From: JBFHNV01 sp965365655
GTDB taxonomy: Bacteria; Pseudomonadota; Gammaproteobacteria; HK1
Length of the DNA: 25,615 nt
Direction: 5' to 3'
Assembly: GCA_965365655.1 (NCBI GenBank)
Contig: CBDUCN010000029.1
Coordinates: forward strand, 1 to 25,615
The position numbers and the translations under genes are program-made. This document shows, piece by piece, positions 13,455 to 24,417 of the stretch (its first letter is position 1; each line of letters begins with the position of its first letter). Under the pieces are notes generated by a model. That model was not told the DNA's origin. It saw only the letters and a program-made list of their open reading frames with translations, and ran no database searches.

Positions 13455-15275
13455 ATGACCGACGATCCGCGCAGCGACGGCTGCGGCCCGTGGAACCCGG
13501 GCATCGTCTCGCAGCTTCCGCGCGAGTACCTGCCGCTGGAGACCCTGTTCCGCGCCGAGAACGTGGAGACGGGAATCGCCGAAGCGCACGAGCTCGCCGA
13601 CTTCTGCGGCCTGCCCGCGTACGAGCTGGTGCGCCTGCGCGCCGGCCGGCTGGCCGTGCACGAGCTGCTGATCCGCGTCACCGCCGACCTCTCGGTGCCG
13701 GACGGCACGCGCTACGTGGATCTCGGGCTCAACTTCCGCGCGATCGCCGGGCGTATCCTCGACGGCTTCATCGCACCGCATCTCGCGGAGCTCGACGAGC
13801 TGCTGGACTCGATCCGCCGCCGCGCGGCGGCGCTCGTCGCGCGCGAGCTGCACGCGCGGCTGAGCCCGCCGGCAGCGCCCCCGGCGCCGCCGCCCGCGCC
13901 GCGGTCCGTGCTCGCGCGGCTGGGCCTTCGCCGCGCCGCGCCCGCGGCACGCGCACCCGCCGACTCCGCGGAGGAGCGCATCGCGCGCGCGCTCGCCGGG
14001 TGGAACCGGCGCGCCGACGCGCCCGGCGACGCGTTCGAGCGCGCCTGCTGCCGGGCGCTCGCGACGGCCGTGTCCGCGGTGCAGCGCAGGCACGGTGCGC
14101 TGCCGGGCGACGCGGCGCTGCTCGGCCGGATCGCGGTGACGCTGATCAGCAACGGCCACGGCAGCGACGCGATCGGCGACGCGATCGAGCCCTACGTGGA
14201 GCAGGCGGTCGTGCGCGAGGGCTACCAGCGGCTGCCGCGGCAGGCGCGGCCGGTGGTGATGAACGTCAAGGGCGCGTCGGCATCGGGCAAGAGCACCACG
14301 CGCCCGCTCGAGCGCGCGCTCGCGAAGCGCCTCGACATCCCGTGGACCCACTTCGCGCTCATCAGCCCGGACATCTGGCGCAAGTTCCTGCTCGACTACG
14401 ACTCGCTGGGCAACGCGTACAAGTACGCCGGCACGCTCACCGGTCACGAGATCGAGATCGTCGACCGCAAGCTCGACGGCTACATGGCGCGCAAGGCCGC
14501 CGCAGGGCGCATGTCGCACCTGCTGATCGACCGCTTCCGCTTCGACAGCTTCGTGCCCGAGGGCAGCGGCGACGAGCACGGCCGCCTGCTCACGCGCTTC
14601 GGCCACCTGGTGTACATGTTCTTCATGATCACGCCGCCGGCGGACACCGTCGAACGGGCGTGGCTGCGCGGCCTGGAGGTCGGGCGCTACAAGGCCGTGG
14701 ACGATCTGCTGGACCACAACGTGGAGGCCTTCACCGGGATGCCCAATCTGTTCTTCACGTGGGCGCTGCGCACCGACAAGCGCGTGCACTGTGAGTTCCT
14801 GGACAACAGCGTCGCGAAGGGCAGCGTGCCGCGCACGGTGGCCTTCGGCTGGAACGGAGAGCTCAACGTCCTCGACGTGCCGCGCATGCTGGACGTCGAG
14901 CGCTTCCGCAAGGTGAACGTCGACGCCCGGTGTCCCGCCGAGGTGCTTCCGGACGCGGAGATGGCGCCGGAGAAGAACACCGGATTCCTTCGCCAGTGCG
15001 CGCGCCGCATTCCGGTGCTGCGCTTCGCCGACGCGGCGAGCGGCGCCGTCTACGCGCAGCTCGAGCGCGGCGAGTGGACGTGGTGCGACGAGGCGCGCCT
15101 CGAGCGCGCGATGTCGTCACCCGACGTGCGCGCGGGCCTCGAGGCGATCGGCATCGCGCGCCGCCCGCGCGACGCGCGCACCGGCGCGGCGCCGCCCGCG
15201 CTGCGCGCAGAGCACGCGCACACGATGGGCGCGTGGGGCGCGCGGCGCGACACGGCGGCGGCGGTGCCGAGATGA
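13455..15275 (+). CDS. P-loop (zeta-toxin/kinase-like) protein of unknown function
   Basis: A 606-residue protein. Residues 1-130 are an unrecognised helical domain. A Pro/Ala-rich linker (138-150) follows, then a second helical part, then a P-loop domain with MNVKGASASGKSTTRP (Walker A 273-281). Downstream FALISPDIWRKFLLDYDS resembles the zeta-toxin/polynucleotide-kinase type of P-loop proteins, and LLIDRFRFDSF may be the Walker-B-like strand. The C-terminal 200 residues (YMFFMITPPADTVERAW, VEAFTGMPNLFFTW, WNGELNVLDVPRMLD) continue this fold. I do not recognise a characterised relative. The ATG at 13455 was chosen over an in-frame upstream ATG at 13278, where coding quality is poor and the palindrome lies. 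The stop overlaps hyuB (ATGA). A nucleotide-dependent phosphotransferase role is inferred only from the P-loop. Confidence 0.72.
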   Translation: MTDDPRSDGCGPWNPGIVSQLPREYLPLETLFRAENVETGIAEAHELADFCGLPAYELVRLRAGRLAVHELLIRVTADLSVPDGTRYVDLGLNFRAIAGRILDGFIAPHLAELDELLDSIRRRAAALVARELHARLSPPAAPPAPPPAPRSVLARLGLRRAAPAARAPADSAEERIARALAGWNRRADAPGDAFERACCRALATAVSAVQRRHGALPGDAALLGRIAVTLISNGHGSDAIGDAIEPYVEQAVVREGYQRLPRQARPVVMNVKGASASGKSTTRPLERALAKRLDIPWTHFALISPDIWRKFLLDYDSLGNAYKYAGTLTGHEIEIVDRKLDGYMARKAAAGRMSHLLIDRFRFDSFVPEGSGDEHGRLLTRFGHLVYMFFMITPPADTVERAWLRGLEVGRYKAVDDLLDHNVEAFTGMPNLFFTWALRTDKRVHCEFLDNSVAKGSVPRTVAFGWNGELNVLDVPRMLDVERFRKVNVDARCPAEVLPDAEMAPEKNTGFLRQCARRIPVLRFADAASGAVYAQLERGEWTWCDEARLERAMSSPDVRAGLEAIGIARRPRDARTGAAPPALRAEHAHTMGAWGARRDTAAAVPR

Positions 15276-17281
15276 GCGCCCTCGGCCACCTCGAGCTGAT
15301 CCGCGAATCCCTGGTCGCGGTCGTGCACGAGATGCGCGCCAACGTCATCCACTCGTCGTATTCGTCGATCATCTACGAGGGCCACGACTTCTCGTGCGCG
15401 CTGGTGGCCGCCGACGGGCGTCTCGTCGCGCAGGGCGAGGCCGACAACCCGATCCACATCTTCGCGGTGCCGTACTCCACCCGCGAGGTCGTGAAGACCT
15501 TCGGCGGCGACATCCACGAGGGCGACATCTTCCTGCACAACGACCCGTACACCGGCGGCACGCACCTCAACGACGTGCTGATGCTGTACCCGGTGTTCCA
15601 CGAAGGGCAGCTCGCCCTGTTCGCGGCGACGCGCTGCCACTGGGGCGACGTGGGCGGCATGACGCCGGGCAGCCTGTCCGGGCGGGTGCGCGAGATCTAC
15701 CAGGAGGGCATGCGCATCGTGCCGACGCGGATCTGCGAGCGCGGGCGCATGAACGACGCGTTCCTCGAGCTGCTGTTCAACAACATGCGCATCGGCCACG
15801 AGCGCCGCGGCGACTTCAACACCATGCTCGGCACATCGCGCAAGGCCGCCGAGCACGTGCAGCGGCTGTTCCGGCGCTTCGGCGGCGGCGCGCTGCTGGA
15901 CGCGGTGGAGGAGCTCGTCGCGCGCGCTGAAGGGGTGATGCGCGCGCGCATCGCGGCCGCGCCGGACGGCACCTGGGCGGCCGAGGGCTACCTCGACAAC
16001 GACGGCCACGGCGACGAGCCGCTGGTTGGCCGCCTCGCGCTGACCATCGCCGGCGACACCCTGACCGCCGACTTCACGGGATCCTCGGCGCAGACCGCCG
16101 GCCCGACCAACGTCGGCCCGGCGATGGCCTTCAACGCGGTGGCCAGCATCGCGAAGTCGTTCCTCGATCCCGACACGCCGGTGAACCACGGCTCGTTCAA
16201 TCCGCTCGAGGTGATCAACCCGCCCGGGTCCTTCCTGAACGCGACGCTGCCGGCGCCCTGCGGCGGCATGGTGGAGTGCCGCGCGCTGATGTGCGGGCTG
16301 ATGGTCTCGGCGCTCGGGCGCGCGCTGCCCGGGAAGCTGGTCGGGGATCTCAAGGGCGGCGCGAACCACGTCTACGTGTCCGGCCCGCGCCCGGACGGCG
16401 ACGGCATCTTCCTGCTCTACGAGTACCCGGCCGGCGGCACCGGCGCCACCGCCCGCGGCGACGGCAACCACATGGTGCGCGCGTTTCCCGAGGGCGACTT
16501 CAACACCGTGCAGTCCGTCGAGGTGGTGGAGAGCCAGTGCCCGCTGCGCGTGGAGCGCTACGCGCTTCGCGAGGGCTCGTGCGGCGACGGCGAGTTCCGC
16601 GGCGGCCTCGGCATGACGCGCGACATCCGCGTGCTCGTGGACGGCGCGAGCCTGTCGGTGCTCGCGGACAAGAACGTGATCCCGCCGTTCGGCGTGGCCG
16701 GCGGCGGCAGCGGCGCCGGCAACCGCTTCACGGTGATCCGCGCCGGCGAGACGATCGAGCCGTCGCCGGTTCCGGGCAAGGTCGGCGGCTTCAGGCTGCT
16801 GGCCGGCGACGTGGTGCGGGTGCAGACCTCGGGCGGCGGCGGCCACGGCGACGCGCTCGTGCGCGACGCACAGCGGGTGGCCCGCGACGTGCGCCTCGGC
16901 TACCTCTCCGCGGCGCAGGCGAAGGCGCGCTACGGTGTGTGCGTCGACGCGAACGGCGACGTCGACGCCGACGCGACGGCCGCGACGCGCGAGGCGCTTC
17001 GCGCCGCACGCGTGGAGGTCACGGTGGACGTGGCCAACGTCCCCGACGACGGCGCGCGGCGGCGGATCGCGGTGCCGGCCGCGGTGGCCGCGCGCCTGGG
17101 CGCGGCGAACGGCGCGCTGCTCGAGCTGTGCACGGCCGCGAGCGGCGCGTCCCTGCGCGCGTGGGCCGAGGTCGGCGGCGCCGGCGACGCGGTGCGGCTC
17201 GCGCCCGAGGCGCTCGCGGTGCTCGGCGCCGCGCGCGGCGAGCGGGTGACGGTGCGCGCCGTGTCGACGGAGCCGGGCTGA
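15272..17281 (+). CDS. hyuB: Hydantoinase/oxoprolinase B subunit
   Basis: A 669-residue protein of the HyuB family, the partner of HyuA in ATP-dependent opening of hydantoin, 5-oxoproline or related lactam rings. Typical motifs are present: MRANVIHSSYSSIIYEGHDFSCAL near the start, ADNPIHIFAVPYS, FLHNDPYTGGTHLND (about 87-101) and CHWGDVGGMTPGS. Later come FTGSSAQTAGPTNVGPAMAFN, NHGSFNPLEVINPPGS and, at the end of the fold, GGGGHGDALVRD. A C-terminal extension beyond about residue 560 carries a small beta-rich tail (VEVTVDVANVP...RVTVRAVS). The start codon overlaps the upstream stop as ATGA, so it is coupled to the P-loop gene. The true substrate cannot be read from the sequence, and acetone-carboxylase-like or caprolactamase-like activities are alternatives within the superfamily. 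Confidence 0.9.
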   Translation: MSALGHLELIRESLVAVVHEMRANVIHSSYSSIIYEGHDFSCALVAADGRLVAQGEADNPIHIFAVPYSTREVVKTFGGDIHEGDIFLHNDPYTGGTHLNDVLMLYPVFHEGQLALFAATRCHWGDVGGMTPGSLSGRVREIYQEGMRIVPTRICERGRMNDAFLELLFNNMRIGHERRGDFNTMLGTSRKAAEHVQRLFRRFGGGALLDAVEELVARAEGVMRARIAAAPDGTWAAEGYLDNDGHGDEPLVGRLALTIAGDTLTADFTGSSAQTAGPTNVGPAMAFNAVASIAKSFLDPDTPVNHGSFNPLEVINPPGSFLNATLPAPCGGMVECRALMCGLMVSALGRALPGKLVGDLKGGANHVYVSGPRPDGDGIFLLYEYPAGGTGATARGDGNHMVRAFPEGDFNTVQSVEVVESQCPLRVERYALREGSCGDGEFRGGLGMTRDIRVLVDGASLSVLADKNVIPPFGVAGGGSGAGNRFTVIRAGETIEPSPVPGKVGGFRLLAGDVVRVQTSGGGGHGDALVRDAQRVARDVRLGYLSAAQAKARYGVCVDANGDVDADATAATREALRAARVEVTVDVANVPDDGARRRIAVPAAVAARLGAANGALLELCTAASGASLRAWAEVGGAGDAVRLAPEALAVLGAARGERVTVRAVSTEPG

Positions 17282-17320
17282 ACCGATGACACGGCAGCCG
17301 CTCCCGGTACGCGCCAGCTT

Positions 17321-17338
17321 CCGCGGCACGCGCCGCGG
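17321..17338 (+). promoter_or_regulatory. Hairpin just upstream of hyuA
   Basis: A perfect 7-bp stem (CCGCGGC / GCCGCGG) with a 4-nt loop ends 14 nt before the hyuA start, in the 71-bp hyuB-hyuA gap and directly against the GGCGGAG ribosome-binding site. It could tune translation or protect an mRNA end. No other signal is visible in the gap. Confidence 0.3.
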
Positions 17339-17352
17339 CGGAGCATGACGGG

Positions 17353-19397
<2,045 letters not shown>

Positions 19398-19401
<4 letters not shown>

Positions 19402-20384
19402 CGCCGTCCATCTGCACCCCGCGTGCGGCGCGCGGACGCGCCGGTATTCGGTCAAGCGCGTCGATGCCCGATGAACGCGGCACGCCGCGGACCGCGTCCG
19501 CACCGCGGCGGCGCGAGGACGCGCGCGCTCACGATCCCGTTCGCGGCGCGCCCGGATCGGCGGCGGCACCGATCGCGCTGCCGCCGGGGCTCGCGCTGCT
19601 GCGGCGCGTGCCGCTGCCGCGCAAGCTGGGCGCGCTGGAACGGATCTACGGGCGCGCGCTCGCGGCGCGCGGCGCCGCGTGGGTGGTGACCGCCGCGGGG
19701 GTGACCTGGAAGCTGGATCTCGGCGACGCGACGCAGCGCTGGATCGTGTACGGCGACTACGAGGGACGCACCCAGGTCGACTGGCTGCGGCGCTGGGTCG
19801 CCGGCGGCGGCGCGGTCGTGGATGCCGGCGCCAGCATAGGCCAGACGCTGCTGCACCTCGCGCCGGTGCGCGGCGTGCGCGTGCACGCGTTCGAGCCGAT
19901 CCCGTGCGCGGCCGCGTGGCTTCGCGAATGCCTGGCCGTGCAGCGAGGCTGGCAGGTGGACGTGATCGAGGCCGCGCTGTGGGACGCCGACGGGGACGTC
20001 ACGATGCAGGTCGCCGGCCCGCACTCGACGACGCGCACCGACTGGTACGCGCACCGCGCGCTCGCGCGGCTTCGCGTGCCGGCCGCGCGCCTCGACGATT
20101 ACGCCGCGCGCGCCGGCATCGAGCGCATCCGGCTCTGGAAGCTGGACGTGGAGGGCGCCGAGGCACGGGCGCTGGCCGGCGCGCGACGGCTGCTGGGCGA
20201 GCGGCGCGTCGACGCGCTGCTGGTGGAGGTGAGCCGAGACTCCTTCGCGGCGGTGAGTGCGCTCCTCGCGGACCACGGCTACGCCGCGATGCGCATCGAG
20301 CGCGGCGGCAGGCTGCGGCGCGCCGCGCAGAGCCCTGCCGGCACCACGAACCGGGTCTTCCTGCCGCGCGGCAGCGGCCGCTGA
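19398..20384 (+). CDS. FkbM-family SAM-dependent methyltransferase
   Basis: A 328-residue protein with the FkbM methyltransferase fold. The SAM-binding loop is VVDAGASIGQT (residues 140-150), the acidic strand HAFEPIP (163-169) and the family hallmark LWKLDVEGAE (246-255), followed by DALLVEVSRDSF. FkbM proteins methylate hydroxyls on sugars, polyketides and other natural products. The ATG at 19398 overlaps the hyuA stop as ATGA. A second in-frame ATG at 19464 would remove a low-complexity basic N-terminus of 22 residues, and either is possible. The catalytic domain starts only near residue 60. Its substrate is unknown; a role linked to the upstream hyuAB products is inference from the coupling. 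Confidence 0.88.
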
Positions 20385-20396
20385 TCCGCGGCGACG

Positions 20397-20410
20397 GCGG
20401 CGCACGCCGC
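20397..20410. terminator. Short GC hairpin between convergent genes
   Basis: The 37-bp gap between the FkbM and GGDEF-EAL stops contains a 6-bp inverted repeat GCGGCG/CGCCGC with a 2-nt spacer and an overlapping self-complementary GCCGCGCGCGGC (20406-20417). It could end both transcripts, but no T-tract is present. Confidence 0.2.
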
Positions 20411-20421
20411 GCGCGGCGGTC

Positions 20422-22911
20422 TCAGCCGGCGCGTCGCGGGACCGGGGGGATCAGCTCGAGATCGCGCACCACGTCGTCCAGCGGCGCCGGCATCCCGATG
20501 TGGTAGCCCTGCACGAAGTCCACCCCGATCTCGCGCAGGCGCTCGAGCACGCCCTCGTTCTCGACGAACTCCGCGACCGTGCCCTTCGCCATGATGTGTC
20601 CGATCTCGTTGATCGAGCGGACCATCGCGAGGTCGATGGGATCGCGCAGGATGTCCTTCACGAACATGCCGTCGATCTTGAGATAGTCCACCGCCAGCGT
20701 CTTCAGGTAGCCGAAGGACGACAGCCCGCTGCCGAAGTCGTCCAGCGCGAAGCGCACGCCCTGCTCGCGCAGCGTGGAGATGAAGCGCTCCGCCTGCGCG
20801 AGGTTCGCGATCGCCGCGGTCTCCGTGACCTCGATGCCCAGCATCTCGCCGGGCACCTCCGCGGCGCGCAGCCGCTCGGCCATGCGCGCGAGCAGCCCGT
20901 CGTCGGCGAGCGACTGCCCGGACAGGTTGATGAACAGGCGCCCGACGGCGGGCAGTCCGTCGCGGTGGGCCGCGGCCCAGTCCATGACCGCGTTGAACAC
21001 CCACTCGTCGATGCGGGTCGCGAGCTGGTAGCGCTCGGCGGCAGGCAGGAAGGCGCCCGGCGGCACGATCGCGCCGTCGTCGTCGCGCATGCGCAGCAGG
21101 ATCTCGTGGTGGCCCGGGTCGCCCGGCGCGGCCGGCGCCGCGGGGCGGATGCGCTGCGCCCACAGCTCGAAACGCGACTCCACCAGCGCCTGCGTCACGC
21201 GCGTCACCCAGCGCATCTCGCCCTCGCGCCGCGCGAGGTGCGCATCGTCGGCGTGGTAGACGTGCAGGCGGTTGCGCCCGCTTTCCTTCGCCGCATAGCA
21301 CGCGCGGTCGGCGCGGCTCATGACCACCGACACGCTCTCCGAGTGGCGGTCCACGGGCACCAGCCCGATGCTGGCGGAGATCGAGAAGCTGTTGCCCTCC
21401 CAGCTGAAACGGAACTCGCCGATCGCCTCGAGCAGCGTCTCCGCCGCGCGCTGCGCCTGCGAGATCGGGCAGTCGCGCATCAGCACCGCGAACTCGTCTC
21501 CGCCGAGGCGTGCGAACACGTCGTCGCGGCGAACCCGCCGCGGCAACAGGGCCCCGACCTGGCGCAGCAGCTCGTCGCCCGCGAGATGGCCGCAGGTGTC
21601 GTTCACGACCTTGAACTGGTCGAGGTCCAGGTAGCACACGGCGTGACTGGCGCGCCCGGCGGCCGCCTCGTCCACCGCCTGCGCGAGCCGTTCCTCGAAC
21701 GCGCGGCGATTCCACACGCCCGTGAGGCTGTCGTGAGACGCCTGGAACGAGAGCTTCTCGGACAGATCGCGGGTCTCCGTGAGATCCCGCCACGCGAGCA
21801 CCACGCCGCGCTCGTCCTCGCCGGCGCCGCGGTACGGGAACAGCTCGATGTCCATGAAGCGTCGCCGTCCGCCGTCGAGCTCCAGCCAGCTCTTGACGTG
21901 TGCAGGGCCGCCGTCGCGGCAGCTCCTGAACGCGTCGTCGAACGGCGTGCCGGGCCCGAGGTCGGGGTGCATCGCACCCACCGTCTGCCCCACGCACTCG
22001 TCAACGCGCCGCCCGAACGCGCGCGCCCACGCGTCGTTCACCGCCTCGATCCGCCCGTCGGGACGCGCGAATGCCATCAGGTCGGCGGTCGACGAGAGGA
22101 TCTGCTCCTGCAGGCGCAGGCGGCGCAGCGCCCGGCGCTCGTCGGTGACGTCCACCACCGCGCACTGCACCGCCGGCGCGTCGTCCCAGGTCACCGCGCG
22201 CGCGAAGCCCTGCAGCCACACACGCTCGCCGTCGCGGCGCACCGCCTCGTACCCGTAGCTCTCGCTGGCCGACGCGTTGCGCACGCACTCGCGGGCCACC
22301 GCCAGCACGCGCTCGCGCTCCGCCGGCGCGACGTGGTGATCCAGCGAGCCGCGCGCGAGCAGCTCGTGCACGCCGTCGAAGCCGAGGATGGCCGCGAACG
22401 CGTGGTTCACGTACAGCGGCTGCCAGTCGCGATGGATGTACACCCCCTGCACCGAGCCCTCGGTGATGTCGCGGAAGCGGCGCTCGCTCTCCGCGAGCCG
22501 GCGCCCGGACTCGCGCTGCTCGCGCTCCAGGGCCAGGCGCTCGAAGGCCCGCGACAGGGTCGCCTTGAGCTCGTCCGGGTGGAAGGGCTTGCGCAGGAAG
22601 TCGTACGCGCCCTGCTTGAGCGCCTGCAGCGCGGACTCGATGGACGCGTAGGCCGTCATCGCGACGTAGAGGTGCTCCGGCCAGCGCTCGCGAAGCGTCG
22701 CGATGAGGTCCATGCCGTCCTCGGTCCCGAGCCGCACGTCGACCAGCACGACGTCGCACTCGCGCCCCTCGAGCTCGCGCCCGGCCTCGCCGGCGGAGTT
22801 GACGCAGCGCGCCGCGAAACCGTCCGCCTCGATGAGATCGACCAGGCTCTGCGCGAAGTCGCGGTCGTCGTCGACGACCAGGACCGCGGGCGTTGCCGGG
22901 ACCTCCGCCAC
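20422..22911 (-). CDS. Response regulator with two PAS, GGDEF and EAL domains (c-di-GMP turnover)
   Basis: An 829-residue soluble protein. The receiver domain (about 8-125) has DDD 14-16, phosphoacceptor Asp58 (VLVDVRLG), Thr86 and Lys108 (FLRKPFHP). Two PAS domains follow at about 140-260 and 265-385. The GGDEF domain has an intact GGDEF motif at 470-474 and an upstream RxxD inhibitory site (R461-D464). The EAL domain has EIL (603-605) in place of EAL, EVTET (694-698), ALDDFGSG (722-729), Lys745 in DYLKIDG and QGYHIG (801-806). Both catalytic domains look competent, so net activity cannot be predicted. I chose GTG at 22911, preceded by GAGG, because the receiver starts directly after it. A GTG at 23052 would add a low-complexity N-terminus and overlap the upstream gene. 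A cognate histidine kinase is not in the window. Confidence 0.92.
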   Translation of the reverse strand: MAEVPATPAVLVVDDDRDFAQSLVDLIEADGFAARCVNSAGEAGRELEGRECDVVLVDVRLGTEDGMDLIATLRERWPEHLYVAMTAYASIESALQALKQGAYDFLRKPFHPDELKATLSRAFERLALEREQRESGRRLAESERRFRDITEGSVQGVYIHRDWQPLYVNHAFAAILGFDGVHELLARGSLDHHVAPAERERVLAVARECVRNASASESYGYEAVRRDGERVWLQGFARAVTWDDAPAVQCAVVDVTDERRALRRLRLQEQILSSTADLMAFARPDGRIEAVNDAWARAFGRRVDECVGQTVGAMHPDLGPGTPFDDAFRSCRDGGPAHVKSWLELDGGRRRFMDIELFPYRGAGEDERGVVLAWRDLTETRDLSEKLSFQASHDSLTGVWNRRAFEERLAQAVDEAAAGRASHAVCYLDLDQFKVVNDTCGHLAGDELLRQVGALLPRRVRRDDVFARLGGDEFAVLMRDCPISQAQRAAETLLEAIGEFRFSWEGNSFSISASIGLVPVDRHSESVSVVMSRADRACYAAKESGRNRLHVYHADDAHLARREGEMRWVTRVTQALVESRFELWAQRIRPAAPAAPGDPGHHEILLRMRDDDGAIVPPGAFLPAAERYQLATRIDEWVFNAVMDWAAAHRDGLPAVGRLFINLSGQSLADDGLLARMAERLRAAEVPGEMLGIEVTETAAIANLAQAERFISTLREQGVRFALDDFGSGLSSFGYLKTLAVDYLKIDGMFVKDILRDPIDLAMVRSINEIGHIMAKGTVAEFVENEGVLERLREIGVDFVQGYHIGMPAPLDDVVRDLELIPPVPRRAG

Positions 22912-23027
22912 CGCCTCAGGCGCCGTGGCCAGGGGCGCGGCGCGCGGCGCGTGCGCGACCGGCGGACACGCGCGTGCGTCGCGTGGTGCCGACGGGCGCC
23001 CGTCGACCGTCCGACGTCGCGCCGGGC

Positions 23028-23282
23028 TCAGCCACTCTTGAAGCGCCCCCACAGGTACGCGACCAGCCACACCGGCAGCACGACCAGCGCGCCCAGCAGG
23101 ACGTACGAGCCTGCCCAGCCGAGCACCCCGGACACCGCGTCCCACGCGCCCTTCGCGACGCCGGACGCGCCTTCGAGCACGTCCACCGGCGTCACGCCGA
23201 GCACGGCCAGCACCAGCCCCACGGCCAGGGAAGCCAGGGCGAGGCGGACGACGGTGCCGACGGTGACGCGCTTGCGGGCCAT
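23028..23282 (-). CDS. Small two-helix inner-membrane protein (DUF6460-like)
   Basis: An 84-residue protein starting MARKRVTVG. A hydrophobic segment at about 9-31 and a second at about 55-76 flank a short amphipathic stretch (DVLEGASGVAKGAWDAVSG), and the tail is basic (LWGRFKSG). Small proteins with this layout are annotated as DUF6460, function unknown. The ATG at 23282 was chosen because upstream in-frame sequence lacks coding character. It ends 116 bp before the GGDEF-EAL start on the same strand, so co-transcription is possible. Confidence 0.7.
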   Translation of the reverse strand: MARKRVTVGTVVRLALASLAVGLVLAVLGVTPVDVLEGASGVAKGAWDAVSGVLGWAGSYVLLGALVVLPVWLVAYLWGRFKSG

Positions 23283-23455
23283 GCTCAGCTGCCTTGCGGT
23301 CTGGAACGCGGCACGCAGTCTATCGAGCCAGTGCCGGGACGCGAAGGCACCTCGTTCGGGTGCAAAGGAAGAAATCGCATCCAGGCCTTGTGTGCCGGGC
23401 GCGCGCGGTCCATCTTCGGCGGCCGCACGCAACGCCCCGGCGCAGGAGGACCGCG

Positions 23456-24367
23456 ATGACCCGACCCGACCCCACTGCCGTGCGTCACGCGGCCTGCGTG
23501 GGCTGCGGAACCATCGGCGCCGGCTGGGCGGCGCTGCTGCTGGCCCGGGGGCTCGACGTCACCGCCACCGATCCGGCGCCGGACGCGGAGGCGCGGCTGC
23601 GCGCGCGGGTCGCGCGAATCTGGCCGAAGCTGGAGGCGCTCGGGCTGGAGCCCGGCGCCAGCCCCGAGCGGCTGCGCTTCGTCGCGAGCGTCGAGGCGTG
23701 CGTGAGCGACGCGCAGTTCGTGCAGGAGAGCGCGCCGGACGACGAGGCGCTGAAGGTGGAGCTGCTGGCGCGCATCGATGCCGCGTGCGCTGCGGACATC
23801 GTGATCGCGAGCTCGTCGTCGAAGTTCCTGCCGTCGCGCCTGGGCGCGCGCTGCAGGCATCCGCGCCGCATCGCGATCGGCCACCCGTTCGTGCCTGCGT
23901 ATCTGGTGCCGCTGGTGGAGATCGTGGGCGCGCCCGACGCCGATCCGCAGGCGCTGGCGTGGCTGGACGGCTTCTACCGCCGCATCGGCAAGACGCCGAT
24001 CACCCTGAAGAAGGAGATCGAGGCCTACGTCGCGAACCGGCTGCAGTTCGTGCTGCTGGAGGAAGCCGCGCGGCTGGTCGCGGACGGCGTGTGCGACTGG
24101 ATGGACGTGGAGACCGCGGTCACCAAGGGCCCCGGCTTCCGCTGGCCGGTGCAGGGTCCGGTGCTGCACCGCCACCTGGGCGGCGGCCCCGGAGGCGTGC
24201 GCCACATGATCGCCCACTTCGGCTGGCGCGCCGCGCCGCAGACCATGCAGCCGTTCATCGACACCGTCGACAGGCGCTGGGGCCACGTGCCGATGGAAGA
24301 CCTCGAGGACTGGCGCGACGAGAACCTGCTCCTGATGCTGAAAGGCCTGAAGGAGGCGCCGTCATGA
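23456..24367 (+). CDS. 3-hydroxyacyl-CoA dehydrogenase family, L-carnitine-dehydrogenase-like
   Basis: A 303-residue NAD-dependent dehydrogenase. The Rossmann motif GCGTIGAGWAA is at residues 16-26 with the strand-end Asp39 in VTATDPAP. FVQESAPDDEALK and IASSSSKFLPSRL are typical of the L-carnitine dehydrogenase branch, as are the C-terminal KEIEAYVANRLQF, AVTKGPGFRWPVQGP and GGVRHMIAHFG. Such enzymes oxidise L-carnitine or related beta-hydroxy acids at C3. The catalytic HPFNP motif reads HPFVP here (His143 kept, Asn replaced by Val146). An excellent AGGAGGA ribosome-binding site (23444-23450) precedes the ATG at 23456 and excludes the longer in-frame start. It converges with the aminotransferase gene 13 bp away, separated only by part of a palindromic repeat. 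Confidence 0.88.
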   Translation: MTRPDPTAVRHAACVGCGTIGAGWAALLLARGLDVTATDPAPDAEARLRARVARIWPKLEALGLEPGASPERLRFVASVEACVSDAQFVQESAPDDEALKVELLARIDAACAADIVIASSSSKFLPSRLGARCRHPRRIAIGHPFVPAYLVPLVEIVGAPDADPQALAWLDGFYRRIGKTPITLKKEIEAYVANRLQFVLLEEAARLVADGVCDWMDVETAVTKGPGFRWPVQGPVLHRHLGGGPGGVRHMIAHFGWRAAPQTMQPFIDTVDRRWGHVPMEDLEDWRDENLLLMLKGLKEAPS

Positions 24368-24373
24368 TGGGGG

Positions 24374-24417
24374 GACGGGGTCAAGTCTTGACCCCATCAG
24401 GAACGGACCCCATCAGG
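24374..24417. repeat. Palindromic repeat with 12-bp direct repeat between convergent genes
   Basis: A 9-bp perfect inverted repeat GGGGTCAAG/CTTGACCCC (24377-24385 and 24387-24395, 1-nt centre) extends to 12 bp with one mismatch (24374-24398). The 12-mer GACCCCATCAGG occurs twice, at 24390-24401 and 24406-24417. It looks like a dispersed REP/palindromic element or bidirectional terminator. The aminotransferase reading frame runs through it, so its last 12 or so residues are repeat-encoded. Confidence 0.55.

Noticed and set aside
13455..15275. Calling the P-loop protein a zeta toxin of a toxin-antitoxin pair
   Set aside because: It is much longer than zeta toxins, has no adjacent antitoxin-like gene and is coupled to hyuB; only a local P-loop resemblance is visible.
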